A stretch of 28,463 bases of DNA, from positions 1 through 28,463 of the forward strand of contig CAYGWJ010000392.1 of the NCBI GenBank assembly GCA_964353405.1, given 5' to 3'. Source of the DNA: JBGLNJ01 sp964353405. GTDB lineage: Bacteria; Chloroflexota; Anaerolineae; Fen-1058. Within the stretch, counting starts at the first letter, position 1. Each line of letters opens with the position of its first letter. The position numbers were made by a program, and so were the translations under genes. Of this stretch, positions 13,327 to 21,328 are shown piece by piece. The notes under the pieces were generated by a model. The model had not been told where the DNA came from and searched no databases. It saw only the letters and a list, made by a program, of their open reading frames with translations.

Positions 13327-15837
13327 CTACGGCGGGTACAGCGACTGGCGCCTGCCGTGCGCATAAGAATCGTAGACGGAACGGAGCTTGAGCGCCGCGC
13401 GCGCCTGCGCAAGCGTCCACCCGGCCGGCAGCGGGCAGGAGACGGCGACGGCCCGGCCGGCCGGCAGGTCAAAATAGTTGTCACAGAAGATCACGTCGGC
13501 GCCCTCCAAGGATAGCTCCAACAGGCGTGCCAGCGAGCGGGACGCCAGCTCCACGATCAACTGGTCCTTCTCGCTGCGCAGGTTCGCCGTCACAGCCGGG
13601 TCGGTCAGTGCGAGGTGCTTGGTGGGAACAAAGGTCGCCACCTGCAGCGCTAGGCGCCGATCCCCTTGCCACAGCTCGGCAATAAAGACCAACTCCCGCC
13701 GGTTGTCGTCAGAGACACGCTCGGAAAAGTCGAGCGTGCGCACGTGGGTCGAGGCCAGCGGCGCTGCCTTCACCTGCTCCTGGCCCGAGGTCAGGACGTT
13801 GCCGCCGAGAGTCTCTAGCGACCAGCGGAGGGTACCCTCCCATACCTCGCGCAGGTCACTGGTCACGTGAATCCCTTGCTTGGGTGGCCGGTCCTCGATG
13901 GAAAGCATCAGCGGCGCGTAAAAGCGACGCGCAGCATAGTGCAACGCCTTCCAGCGACCGAAATAATCCAGGCTCGACCAGGACGCAACAGGCCAGCAGT
14001 CGTCGAGTTGCCAGTAGAGGGTGCCGGCGACGCGATCCATGTGACGCCGCCAATGCTCCACGCCGTAGCGAATCCCCTCGGCCTGGAGCACCATGCTCAG
14101 GTAGACTAGTGAGCAAAAGTCCTTGGGCAGCCGGAAGGTCTCGAGCATTTGGGCAACCATCAAGCTGTTGCCGCTGGCATTCTTCTGGTGCTGCTCCATG
14201 ACGTACGAAGTCATATTCCAGTCCGCCTCGTCCGCATAGGTGCGGATTGTGGTCAGCGGCGGCAGCGCCTGGAAGCCAAACTCGCTCATAAAGCGCGGGT
14301 ACTGGTCGCGGTAGGCCGTGAACGGCTTGCGCCCGTGCCAGACATCCCAATAGTGGGCATCGCCTTGTTTCTGGCCGTTGGGGTTCTCAAACGGGATGTC
14401 CGACGACGGGGAGCTGGGCCAATACGAATGATCCGGGTCCTCGGCCGTGCACCACTCGCGCAGGGTGTGGTGGAAAAATCGGTCGTAGGCGTTCTTCATG
14501 TCCTGCAACTCGGACCGGTTCCAGCCCCAATCACACCATCCCTGCTCCATCTCGTTGTTGCCGCACCAGAGCGCCAGGCTGGCCCGGTGGCGCAGTCGCC
14601 GGATGTTCTCTGCTACTTCGACCCGGACGTTCTCCAGGAACTCGGGGTCGTCGAGCGGGCAGACGCTGCAGGAGAAGATGAACTCTTGCCAGACGAGAAG
14701 GCCGTAACGGTCACACAGGTCGTAAAAGCGCTCCGATTCATACAAGCCGCCGCCCCAGACGCGCAGCATGTTCTGGTGCGTCTCAGCCGCAGAGCGGATC
14801 AGCCACTCCAGGTGCTCATCGGTGATCCGGGTGGGGAAAGAGTCGGCCGGAATCCAGTTGGAGCCTTTGGCAAAGATCGGCACGCCGTTGACCACAAAGA
14901 CGAACGAGCGCCCCCACGGGTCCTCTTGCTGGCGCAACTCGACGGTGCGCAGCCCAATCTGGCAAGTGCGCTGGTCCAGCGGTGAGGCGCCGGGAGAATC
15001 GCTGCGGCGCACAGCCGTCTCCACCCGGTAGAGGGGCTGCTGGCCGTAGCCATTGGGCCACCACAGTTGCGGCCGGGCGATCGGCACGTTTACAGTTGCC
15101 TCGCCACTCGCTGCGATCGTCGCGCTCCCTTCCAGGACCTCGCCATCCGGCGCGGTGATGCGCACTGTGGCCACCAGCGGCGACTCACTCCAGCGCTCGA
15201 CAGTCACCCGTGCCTCGACAGTCACCTTGCCGTCCTCGTGGTGCTGGCGCAGATGCACTTGTTGCAGGCGCGCGCCAGTGTACCCCTCCAGACGGATCTC
15301 CTTCCAGATGCCCATAGGCGGCAATTGCGGCCCCCAGTCCCAGCCGAACTGGCACGGAGCCTTGCGCAGGTGCGGGCCGCCGGGGATCGCCTGGGAGACC
15401 CCCGGCAGCGGGCGAACCTTTTGCTTCTCACTGATGTAGCGCACGGGCGAACCGAAAGTGATCTGCAGCTCGTTGGCTGTGCCGTGCACACGTAACAATG
15501 GTTTGACGTCCCAGCGGTACTGCCGGAACATGTTGTCGGTGTGGCCCAGTTCCTGGCCGTTGAGCGTGACGGTCGCCAGGGTATCCAGCCCGTCGCAGAC
15601 GAGCGAGACGTGTTCCTCAGCCAGCACCTCGGGTGTGCAGGTAAAACTGCACCGGTACTCCCAATCGGACTCGGCTACCCACTGGACGCGCCTCTCGTTG
15701 TCGGCCACAAAGGGATCCGGGAGGCGGCCGGCTGCCAGCAGATCGGTGTGGACGCCGCCGGGGACCATGGCCGGCAACCATTCCTCCATCCCCGCCTGGC
15801 GGAATCGCCAGACCCCGGTCAAAGACTGAAGATGCAT
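13327..15837 (-). CDS. Beta-mannosidase, glycoside hydrolase family 2
   Basis: An 836-residue protein, the normal length for GH2 beta-mannosidases, with GGAG 9 nt before ATG 15837. Order seen: N-terminal sugar-binding jelly roll (LTGVWRFRQAG, VPGGVHTDLLAAGRLPDPF, VQWVAESDWEYRCSF, DGLDTLATVTLNG), Ig-like domain, then the TIM barrel from about residue 310. The acid/base is Glu429 in WCGNNEMEQGW and the nucleophile is Glu519 in RFMSEFGFQALP. The GGPHLRKAPCQFGWDWGP segment is characteristic of the mannosidase branch rather than beta-galactosidases. There is no signal peptide, so it works in the cytoplasm on imported beta-1,4-mannosides or glycan cores. It is transcribed toward the hybrid regulator and sugar importer, which fits a mannoside-use locus. 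Confidence 0.93.
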   Translation of the reverse strand: MHLQSLTGVWRFRQAGMEEWLPAMVPGGVHTDLLAAGRLPDPFVADNERRVQWVAESDWEYRCSFTCTPEVLAEEHVSLVCDGLDTLATVTLNGQELGHTDNMFRQYRWDVKPLLRVHGTANELQITFGSPVRYISEKQKVRPLPGVSQAIPGGPHLRKAPCQFGWDWGPQLPPMGIWKEIRLEGYTGARLQQVHLRQHHEDGKVTVEARVTVERWSESPLVATVRITAPDGEVLEGSATIAASGEATVNVPIARPQLWWPNGYGQQPLYRVETAVRRSDSPGASPLDQRTCQIGLRTVELRQQEDPWGRSFVFVVNGVPIFAKGSNWIPADSFPTRITDEHLEWLIRSAAETHQNMLRVWGGGLYESERFYDLCDRYGLLVWQEFIFSCSVCPLDDPEFLENVRVEVAENIRRLRHRASLALWCGNNEMEQGWCDWGWNRSELQDMKNAYDRFFHHTLREWCTAEDPDHSYWPSSPSSDIPFENPNGQKQGDAHYWDVWHGRKPFTAYRDQYPRFMSEFGFQALPPLTTIRTYADEADWNMTSYVMEQHQKNASGNSLMVAQMLETFRLPKDFCSLVYLSMVLQAEGIRYGVEHWRRHMDRVAGTLYWQLDDCWPVASWSSLDYFGRWKALHYAARRFYAPLMLSIEDRPPKQGIHVTSDLREVWEGTLRWSLETLGGNVLTSGQEQVKAAPLASTHVRTLDFSERVSDDNRRELVFIAELWQGDRRLALQVATFVPTKHLALTDPAVTANLRSEKDQLIVELASRSLARLLELSLEGADVIFCDNYFDLPAGRAVAVSCPLPAGWTLAQARAALKLRSVYDSYAHGRRQSLYPP

Positions 15838-15880
15838 GTCTGGTTCTCCAAGATGTCAATAGCCAATCCTGCGAGGGGTA

Positions 15881-16002
15881 CACCGCAAAAGTGTCGGTGA
15901 CTTTTCCAAACGCTCGCACGGGATTGTCAAATCCCGTGCACTTGGCGGTGGATTTGGCAACACCGCACCTGGCGGTGGGTGCAGGTGTCCACCGCGAGCG
16001 TT
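15881..16002. repeat. Nested inverted-repeat element (cruciform-like)
   Basis: An outer stem AACGCTCGC (15909-15917) pairs with GCGAGCGTT (15994-16002). It encloses a first arm GCACGGGATT/AATCCCGTGC with loop GTCA (15916-15939). The second arm has GGTGGA (15947-15952) paired with TCCACC (15988-15993) and CACCTG (15966-15971) with CAGGTG (15982-15987). Just outside, CACCG/CGGTG (15881-15899) forms another small hairpin. The element fills most of the 207-bp gap upstream of the beta-mannosidase. It could be a structured leader, a terminator for the exporter operon, or a mobile palindromic repeat. Confidence 0.65.
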
Positions 16003-16044
16003 CGTGTATGACCGACAGTTCTGCGTTATACCCTCCTGCGAGTT

Positions 16045-17877
16045 TCAGGCGGGATTCACTTGCACAAACTGCTGGTCGTGCAGCGCGCGGTATACGCCGT
16101 CCAGAGCCAGCAACTCTTCGTGCCGCCCGCGCTCCACTATCCGGCCAGCCTGCACCACGCAAATCAAATCGGCGTTGCGGATGGTGCTGAGCCGGTGCGC
16201 GATGACGACGGCAGTCCGTCCATGCAGCAATCGCTCCAGCGCTTCCTGGACAAGTGCCTCGGTCACCGTATCCACATTGGCAGTGGCCTCGTCCAGAATC
16301 AAGATGCGTGGATCGGCCAGGATGGCTCGCGCAATGCAGACGAGCTGCCGCTGGCCGACAGACAGGTTGGCGCCGCCTTCGAGGCTCCGAGTGTCGTATC
16401 CATCGGGCAGCGCGGCGATAAAGCCGTGCGCGTTGGCGAGGCGCGCGGCCTGTTCCATGTCGTCTTGCAAAGCATCCGGGCGTCCGAAGCGGATGTTATC
16501 GGCCAGCGTGCCGGTAAAGAGGAACGGGTCTTGCGGCACCAGCCCGGTCTGCCGGCGGAGTGAAGACTGCGCGACCTCACGCACGTCTATCCCGTCAATC
16601 GTCACCGCGCCCCCGGTCACGTCGTAAAAGCGCGCGATGAGGTTGGCGACTGTGGTCTTGCCCGCCCCGGTCGGCCCAACGAGCGCCACGGTCTGCCCCG
16701 GTTCGATGGTGAGGCTCACGTCGCTCAATACCTCTGGCGTGTCCTGGCGGTAACGGAACGAGACGTGGTCGAGGACGATTCGCCCGGTGATGGGTGGCAT
16801 CTCGCGCGAGTTGGGATGATCTTGCACGGTCGGCTCGGTGTCAAGCAGCTCGACCACCCGCTCGCCGCCTGCCATCGCCGACTGCAAGGTGCTGTAAAGC
16901 TGGCTCAAGTCCTGGATCGGCTGGAAAAAGCGCGTGACATACGCAAGAAACGCGACGAGCACGCCGAGCGTCACCCGGCCCTGCATCACATATTGGCCGC
17001 CGAACCACAACACGATGCACGTCGCCAGCATTCCCAGAAACTCGATGGACGGTAAAAAGATGAACGATAGCGACAACGCGTTGACGTGCGCGTTTCGATT
17101 GGCAACATTGACCTGGTCGAAACGCTCCTGCGCCTTTTCTTCTTGAGCGAAGGCTTGAATGACGCGCATCCCGGCGATGCCCTCCGCCAGGTCGCCCACG
17201 ACGGCGGCCACACTGGTGCGCGTCTGACGGAAGGCAGACTTGGCGCGGCGCGAGAACAGAACCATCGCGAGCAGCATGAGCGGGATCACGGTCAAGGACA
17301 GCAGCGCAAGCTGCAAGTTCATCGAAAGCATCACCACGACGATGCCCACCAGGATGAGCAGATTGCCCACCAGGGTGATCCAGCCTTCCGAGAGCAGCTC
17401 GTTGATGACGGCCACGTCGTTGATGACGCGCGAGACGGTGACGCCGACGATGCGCGTGTCGTGATAGCCCAAGGGGAGAAGCTGCAAGTGGTGAAACATA
17501 TCGGCGCGGAGATTGGCGAGGACGCGCTGGCCCACCCACGAGAGCAGGTATTGCTGCGCCGCCGTCGCCAGGTAAAGGCCGATGAACGCCGCACCGGTGA
17601 GCAGGCAGATGCGCATCAGCCCGGCCACATCGCCCTGGGAGATGTACTGGTCAATCGTCACTTTGAACAGATAAGGCGTGGCCAGCGTCAAGCCCGAAGC
17701 GACCAGCATCGCCACGAGCGCCAGCGACATGCGCCGCCCGTAGGGAGGCAGATACCTCACCAGCCGCGCGACGACGCGCCGGTCGAAATATTTGCCTTCT
17801 TCTTTTTCCGTCCCGAACTGTTCCAGGACGGCCCCGGGCCCTGAGCGCGGGGCGGTGACTCCGATTCCGAAACTCAT
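16045..17877 (-). CDS. ABC exporter half-transporter B (consensus catalytic Glu)
   Basis: A 610-residue protein with a six-helix exporter domain (about 50-330) and an ATPase domain. ATG 17877 is used; no Shine-Dalgarno is present because heptad repeats occupy the space, so it probably relies on coupling to the gene 58 bp upstream. Motifs: Walker A GPTGAGKTT (401-409), signature LSVGQ (505-509, Gly replaced by Val at position 3), Walker B ILILDE (525-530, catalytic Glu530), D-loop NVD and H-loop His561. The EQFGTEKEEGKYFDRRVVARL start matches the B partner of heterodimeric Chloroflexota and Gram-positive exporters. It probably pumps lipophilic compounds or peptides out of the cell together with half-transporter A. 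Confidence 0.92.
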   Translation of the reverse strand: MSFGIGVTAPRSGPGAVLEQFGTEKEEGKYFDRRVVARLVRYLPPYGRRMSLALVAMLVASGLTLATPYLFKVTIDQYISQGDVAGLMRICLLTGAAFIGLYLATAAQQYLLSWVGQRVLANLRADMFHHLQLLPLGYHDTRIVGVTVSRVINDVAVINELLSEGWITLVGNLLILVGIVVVMLSMNLQLALLSLTVIPLMLLAMVLFSRRAKSAFRQTRTSVAAVVGDLAEGIAGMRVIQAFAQEEKAQERFDQVNVANRNAHVNALSLSFIFLPSIEFLGMLATCIVLWFGGQYVMQGRVTLGVLVAFLAYVTRFFQPIQDLSQLYSTLQSAMAGGERVVELLDTEPTVQDHPNSREMPPITGRIVLDHVSFRYRQDTPEVLSDVSLTIEPGQTVALVGPTGAGKTTVANLIARFYDVTGGAVTIDGIDVREVAQSSLRRQTGLVPQDPFLFTGTLADNIRFGRPDALQDDMEQAARLANAHGFIAALPDGYDTRSLEGGANLSVGQRQLVCIARAILADPRILILDEATANVDTVTEALVQEALERLLHGRTAVVIAHRLSTIRNADLICVVQAGRIVERGRHEELLALDGVYRALHDQQFVQVNPA

Positions 17878-17880
17878 GCT

Positions 17881-17943
17881 CAAATCTCAAATCTCAAATA
17901 TCAAATATCAAATATCAAATATCAATTGTCAATTCTCAATGTT
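17881..17943. repeat. Heptad repeat filling the gap between the two ABC exporter genes
   Basis: Nine units in exact 7-bp phase: CAAATCT twice, CAAATAT four times, then CAATTGT, CAATTCT and CAATGTT. The tract starts 3 bp from the ATG of half-transporter B and overlaps the TGA of half-transporter A (17936-17938). Similar AT-rich words continue into the last codons of A (around 17969-18002). It is far richer in A+T than the flanking genes. Confidence 0.85.
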
Positions 17944-19789
17944 CGATGCTTGCCGTTGCCGCTTGAGATTTAGACATTGAAAATTGATCATTGTGAAATT
18001 GGCGATAATAGATTTCGGCATACAACTCGGATGTATGCAAGAGTGTTTCGTGCGTGCCGCGAGTGGCAAGGTGGCCCCGGTCCAGGACGAGGATCAGGTC
18101 GGCGCGCAGCAGCGTGCTCAAGCGGTGCGCGATGACAAACGTCGTGCGGCCCTGCATCACCCGCTCGAGCGCTTTCTGAATCAGGTGCTCCGTCCCCGTG
18201 TCCACGGATGATGTGGCATCGTCCAAAATCAAGATGCGCGGATCGGTGAGCAGCGCGCGGGCAATCGCGATCCTCTGCTTCTGCCCGCCGGAAAGCGTGA
18301 TGCCGCGCTCGCCTACGTTCGTGTCGTAGCCTTCAGGCATCTGCATGATAAAGTCGTGCGCCTGGGCCGCCTGAGCCGCTTCACGGATGTGGGCCTCCGT
18401 CGCGCCAGGCGAGCCAAAGGCAATGTTCTCCCGAAACGTCGCAGCAAAGAGTGTGGTGTCTTGCAGCACGATGCCGATCTGGCTACGCAGTGAGTTGAGC
18501 GTGAACTGGCAGATGTCGCGGCCATCAATTGCCACTCGCCCGGACGTGGGATCGTAAAAGCGCGGGATGAGGCTGATGAGCGTGGACTTGCCGGAGCCGG
18601 TCTGTCCCAGCAGCGCAATGACCTGGCCGGGCAGCGCCTCGAAGGTGATGTCTTTGACGACGGGCCGCTTGCCATAGGCAAACGAAGCGCGCTCGAAGCA
18701 GACGTGCCCCTGGATGGGCGGCATCGGTTTGGCGTCGGGCGCATCGCGCACGTCGGGCACCGTGTCCAGGATTTCAAAGATACGCTCGCCCGCCGCCGCG
18801 CCCATCGCCTGCAAGGGTACCGTCATGCCGAGCATCCGCACGGGCTGGACAAGCTGAGCCAGGTACGTGGTGAACGCCACCAGCTCGCCGAGCGTAAGCC
18901 CCTGGGCAATCCCAGGGGTCAGATGGCTTTGGATGACGAGCCATCCGCCGTACCAGAGAATCAACACCGAGCTGACGTTGGCGAGCAGGTGCAGGAGCGG
19001 GATGTTGACCGCTTCCAGTTCGATAGAGCGGGCGGACAGGTCAAACCATTTTTCGTTCTCGCGGTCAAAGCGCTCAGTCTCGGAGCGCTCTTGCGCAAAA
19101 GCCTTGACCACACGCGCGCCGCGCAGGTTTTGTTCCAGGCGCGTCGTCAGCACGGCCAATTGCTTTTGAATGGCGAGTGACAGCGGGCGGTAGCGGCGGC
19201 CAAAGTAAATCGCGCGCCAGGCCAATAACGGCATCGTCACCACCGCCAACAGGGCCAGGCGAGGATTCATCCAGATCAACACCCCGGCGGTCGCGATGAG
19301 CAACACGATGCTGTTAACCATGCGGATGGTGGCGCGCCCGGTGATCATGCGGATGCGCTCGACGTCTTGCATGGCACGCGAGAGCAGTTCGCCCGTTTCG
19401 GTCTGGCTATGGAAAGAAAACGAAAGCTGGGTGAGCTTGCGCTGGATGTCGCCGCGCAAATCGTAAGCCACATCCTGCCCGGCGGTCTCGCTCCACCGGC
19501 CCTGAGAAAAAGTCAGCACGCCCTTGACCAGCGTCAGCGCTAACAAGCCGAGGACGGCCCAGCCGAGCACCGAGACGTTCTGTCCGCTGATGCCCTGGTC
19601 AATGATCCAGCGGAGGAATTGAGGGACGGCCACGTTGAGAGCGTTGATGCCCAGCATGGACACGTAAGCGCCGACGGCCAACCTCCAGCAGGGACGCAAA
19701 TAGCCATAACAACGCCACAAGATGCGGAGAGTGTCGCGGTCGCCTGATACGGGCGGCGGCAGTTGAGCAGAAGAGTTGCGAGATGACAC
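17936..19789 (-). CDS. ABC exporter half-transporter A (degenerate catalytic site)
   Basis: A 617-residue protein starting at GTG 19789, 18 bp after the MFS gene. Six-helix exporter domain about 35-330, ATPase domain 360-590. Walker A GQTGSGKST (395-403), signature LSGGQ (499-503), Walker B ILILDD (519-524), His555 in AHRLST. The residue after Walker B is Asp524 instead of the catalytic Glu, the hallmark of the degenerate site in heterodimeric exporters such as TM287/288 and BmrCD. Its partner carries Glu but a modified signature (LSVGQ), so both changes fall in the same composite site. The last 25 residues after YYRQFHN are not conserved-looking and are partly coded by repeat-like DNA. Confidence 0.92.
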   Translation of the reverse strand: MSSRNSSAQLPPPVSGDRDTLRILWRCYGYLRPCWRLAVGAYVSMLGINALNVAVPQFLRWIIDQGISGQNVSVLGWAVLGLLALTLVKGVLTFSQGRWSETAGQDVAYDLRGDIQRKLTQLSFSFHSQTETGELLSRAMQDVERIRMITGRATIRMVNSIVLLIATAGVLIWMNPRLALLAVVTMPLLAWRAIYFGRRYRPLSLAIQKQLAVLTTRLEQNLRGARVVKAFAQERSETERFDRENEKWFDLSARSIELEAVNIPLLHLLANVSSVLILWYGGWLVIQSHLTPGIAQGLTLGELVAFTTYLAQLVQPVRMLGMTVPLQAMGAAAGERIFEILDTVPDVRDAPDAKPMPPIQGHVCFERASFAYGKRPVVKDITFEALPGQVIALLGQTGSGKSTLISLIPRFYDPTSGRVAIDGRDICQFTLNSLRSQIGIVLQDTTLFAATFRENIAFGSPGATEAHIREAAQAAQAHDFIMQMPEGYDTNVGERGITLSGGQKQRIAIARALLTDPRILILDDATSSVDTGTEHLIQKALERVMQGRTTFVIAHRLSTLLRADLILVLDRGHLATRGTHETLLHTSELYAEIYYRQFHNDQFSMSKSQAATASIEH

Positions 19790-19807
19790 TGGAAGATTTC
19801 TAGTCGT

Positions 19808-21091
19808 TTATGTTTCGCGCGATGCGTACGTGGACGCAACGGCCTGCACGACTCCACGCAAAGCATAGATGGCGCTCACGCCGGCTGCCAGCGTGATGGC
19901 ACCCGCACCAATGAACACGCCCTGCACGCCGAGAAAGTGAGGATCGCCCAGCAGACCCGACAGCCCCTGCGCGGCGGCGGTCGAGACGCTGACCACCATA
20001 TTCACCGCGCTTTCCACTCGTCCGCGTATCTGGTCGGGCACCAGTTGCTGCGTGAGCGTCGCCAATCCTGCACGCGCGACGACCAGGCACAGCCCGATGC
20101 CGGCTGCCGCAATCAACACCAGTCCAAAGTTCGGCGCGAGCGCAAAGATGATGATGGCGATGCCCACTCCCGCCAGCGTCAGCCCCACCACTTGATTGGC
20201 GGGCCTCCGAGCGGCGATGCGCTGGACGAACGCGCCGCCTATCGCCACGCCAATGCCCACCATCCCCATCGTCAGGCCAAAACCCTGCTCGGTCACGTTC
20301 AGGCGGAGGTTGAGAAAGTTCAAGCCCAGAATCTGAATCGCGCCGATGCCAAGCGCGGCGATGGCCGTGATCGCCAGCACGCGAACGAGCAGGTGGCTGC
20401 CCGTCACGTAACGCAAGCCTTGCACAAGCTGTCCCCGCACCGTCCGCGCTGACTCGTGCAACTTGGCCGTGTCGTTGGGCGGGATGCGCATCAGCGCGAT
20501 GAGGGCTGCCGAGACGGCAAACGTGGCGCTGTCAAAGAGGATGGCCGAGGCAGGCCCCCACCACTTGACGACAAAGCCTGCCAGCGTCGCGCCGAACACG
20601 AGCGCCAGGATGTAGCTCACCTGGATGAGCGTGTTGGCGCTGAGCAGCAACTTGGGCGGGACGATGTTCGGGATGACGGCGTTGCGCGCGGGATAGAACG
20701 CCGTTCCGACGATAGCCAATCCCGCCGCCGCCGGATAGAGCAGCCACACCTCGCTACGCTGGTGCACCAACAGCGCCGGCAAAATCACCAGCGCGCGCAA
20801 AATGTCCGATACGATGAGCAGTCGCTTGCGGTTAAAGCGATCCACCAGCACGCCGCCCAGCAGCCCAAAGGTCAGTTGCGGGATCGAGATGGCGAGTGCC
20901 AATCCGCTCAGGGCCAGGGGCGAAGCGGTAAAGTGGTTGATGAGGGACAGCGCGGCGATAAACAGAAACTGGTCGCCCGTCTGGGAGAGAAGCTGGCCGT
21001 AGAACAGCAGTGAAAAGTCGCGATTGCCCATCGCGGCGAGTAAGCTGGCTTGTGGCAAAAGTGCGGCGTATTCTTGCTGTGATCTAGACAT
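19808..21091 (-). CDS. MFS transporter, EntS/MFS_3-like exporter
   Basis: A 427-residue polytopic protein. The start MSRSQQEYAA (ATG 21091) is preferred because TACAAT lies 7 nt upstream, which leaves no room for a longer message. Twelve hydrophobic segments are apparent. FSLLFYGQLLSQTGDQFLFIA (TM1), LGGVLVDRFNRKRLLIVSDI (the conserved loop 2-3 motif DRxxRK) and VPDQIRGRVESAVNMVVS in the second half match the MFS_3/enterobactin-exporter-like branch. It heads an operon with the two ABC half-transporters, so all three probably export related compounds. The substrate cannot be read from the sequence. Confidence 0.88.
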   Translation of the reverse strand: MSRSQQEYAALLPQASLLAAMGNRDFSLLFYGQLLSQTGDQFLFIAALSLINHFTASPLALSGLALAISIPQLTFGLLGGVLVDRFNRKRLLIVSDILRALVILPALLVHQRSEVWLLYPAAAGLAIVGTAFYPARNAVIPNIVPPKLLLSANTLIQVSYILALVFGATLAGFVVKWWGPASAILFDSATFAVSAALIALMRIPPNDTAKLHESARTVRGQLVQGLRYVTGSHLLVRVLAITAIAALGIGAIQILGLNFLNLRLNVTEQGFGLTMGMVGIGVAIGGAFVQRIAARRPANQVVGLTLAGVGIAIIIFALAPNFGLVLIAAAGIGLCLVVARAGLATLTQQLVPDQIRGRVESAVNMVVSVSTAAAQGLSGLLGDPHFLGVQGVFIGAGAITLAAGVSAIYALRGVVQAVASTYASRET

Positions 21092-21097
21092 TAAGTG

Positions 21098-21103
21098 ATT
21101 GTA
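21098..21103 (-). promoter_or_regulatory. -10 box placed for a leaderless MFS mRNA
   Basis: TACAAT on the minus strand ends 6 bp before ATG 21091, so transcription would start at or next to the start codon. There is no Shine-Dalgarno in front of that ATG. A clear -35 is missing. Confidence 0.45.
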
Positions 21104-21328
21104 CCACAAAGACACCTGTTATGTGATGCTGATCCTGTGACGATCCGGGCCGCAGGTCAGCGCCTACGGCCCTGTTGTTTGCGCGGCTTGTGGCGCGCGA
21201 GGAATCCTGCATTTTTGTTTGTCCAATTGCGAGCCGACAACGGACTGTTTACATGAATGTCAGAGGCGACCGTCAGCGAACGGTCAGCAGTTGGGTGAAA
21301 TCACCTTATTTGCGGCGGTTGCAATCCG
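21104..21328. other. Intergenic region between RCC1-protein and MFS genes
   Basis: It contains an imperfect 10-bp hairpin, GGGCCGCAGG with CCTACGGCCC (21147-21172, one mismatch), with TGTTGTTTG after it on the plus strand. A 6-bp hairpin GACCGT/ACGGTC lies near 21268-21285. No ORF or RNA gene is convincing. The second hairpin may end the RCC1-protein message, but it has no U-run. Confidence 0.35.
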
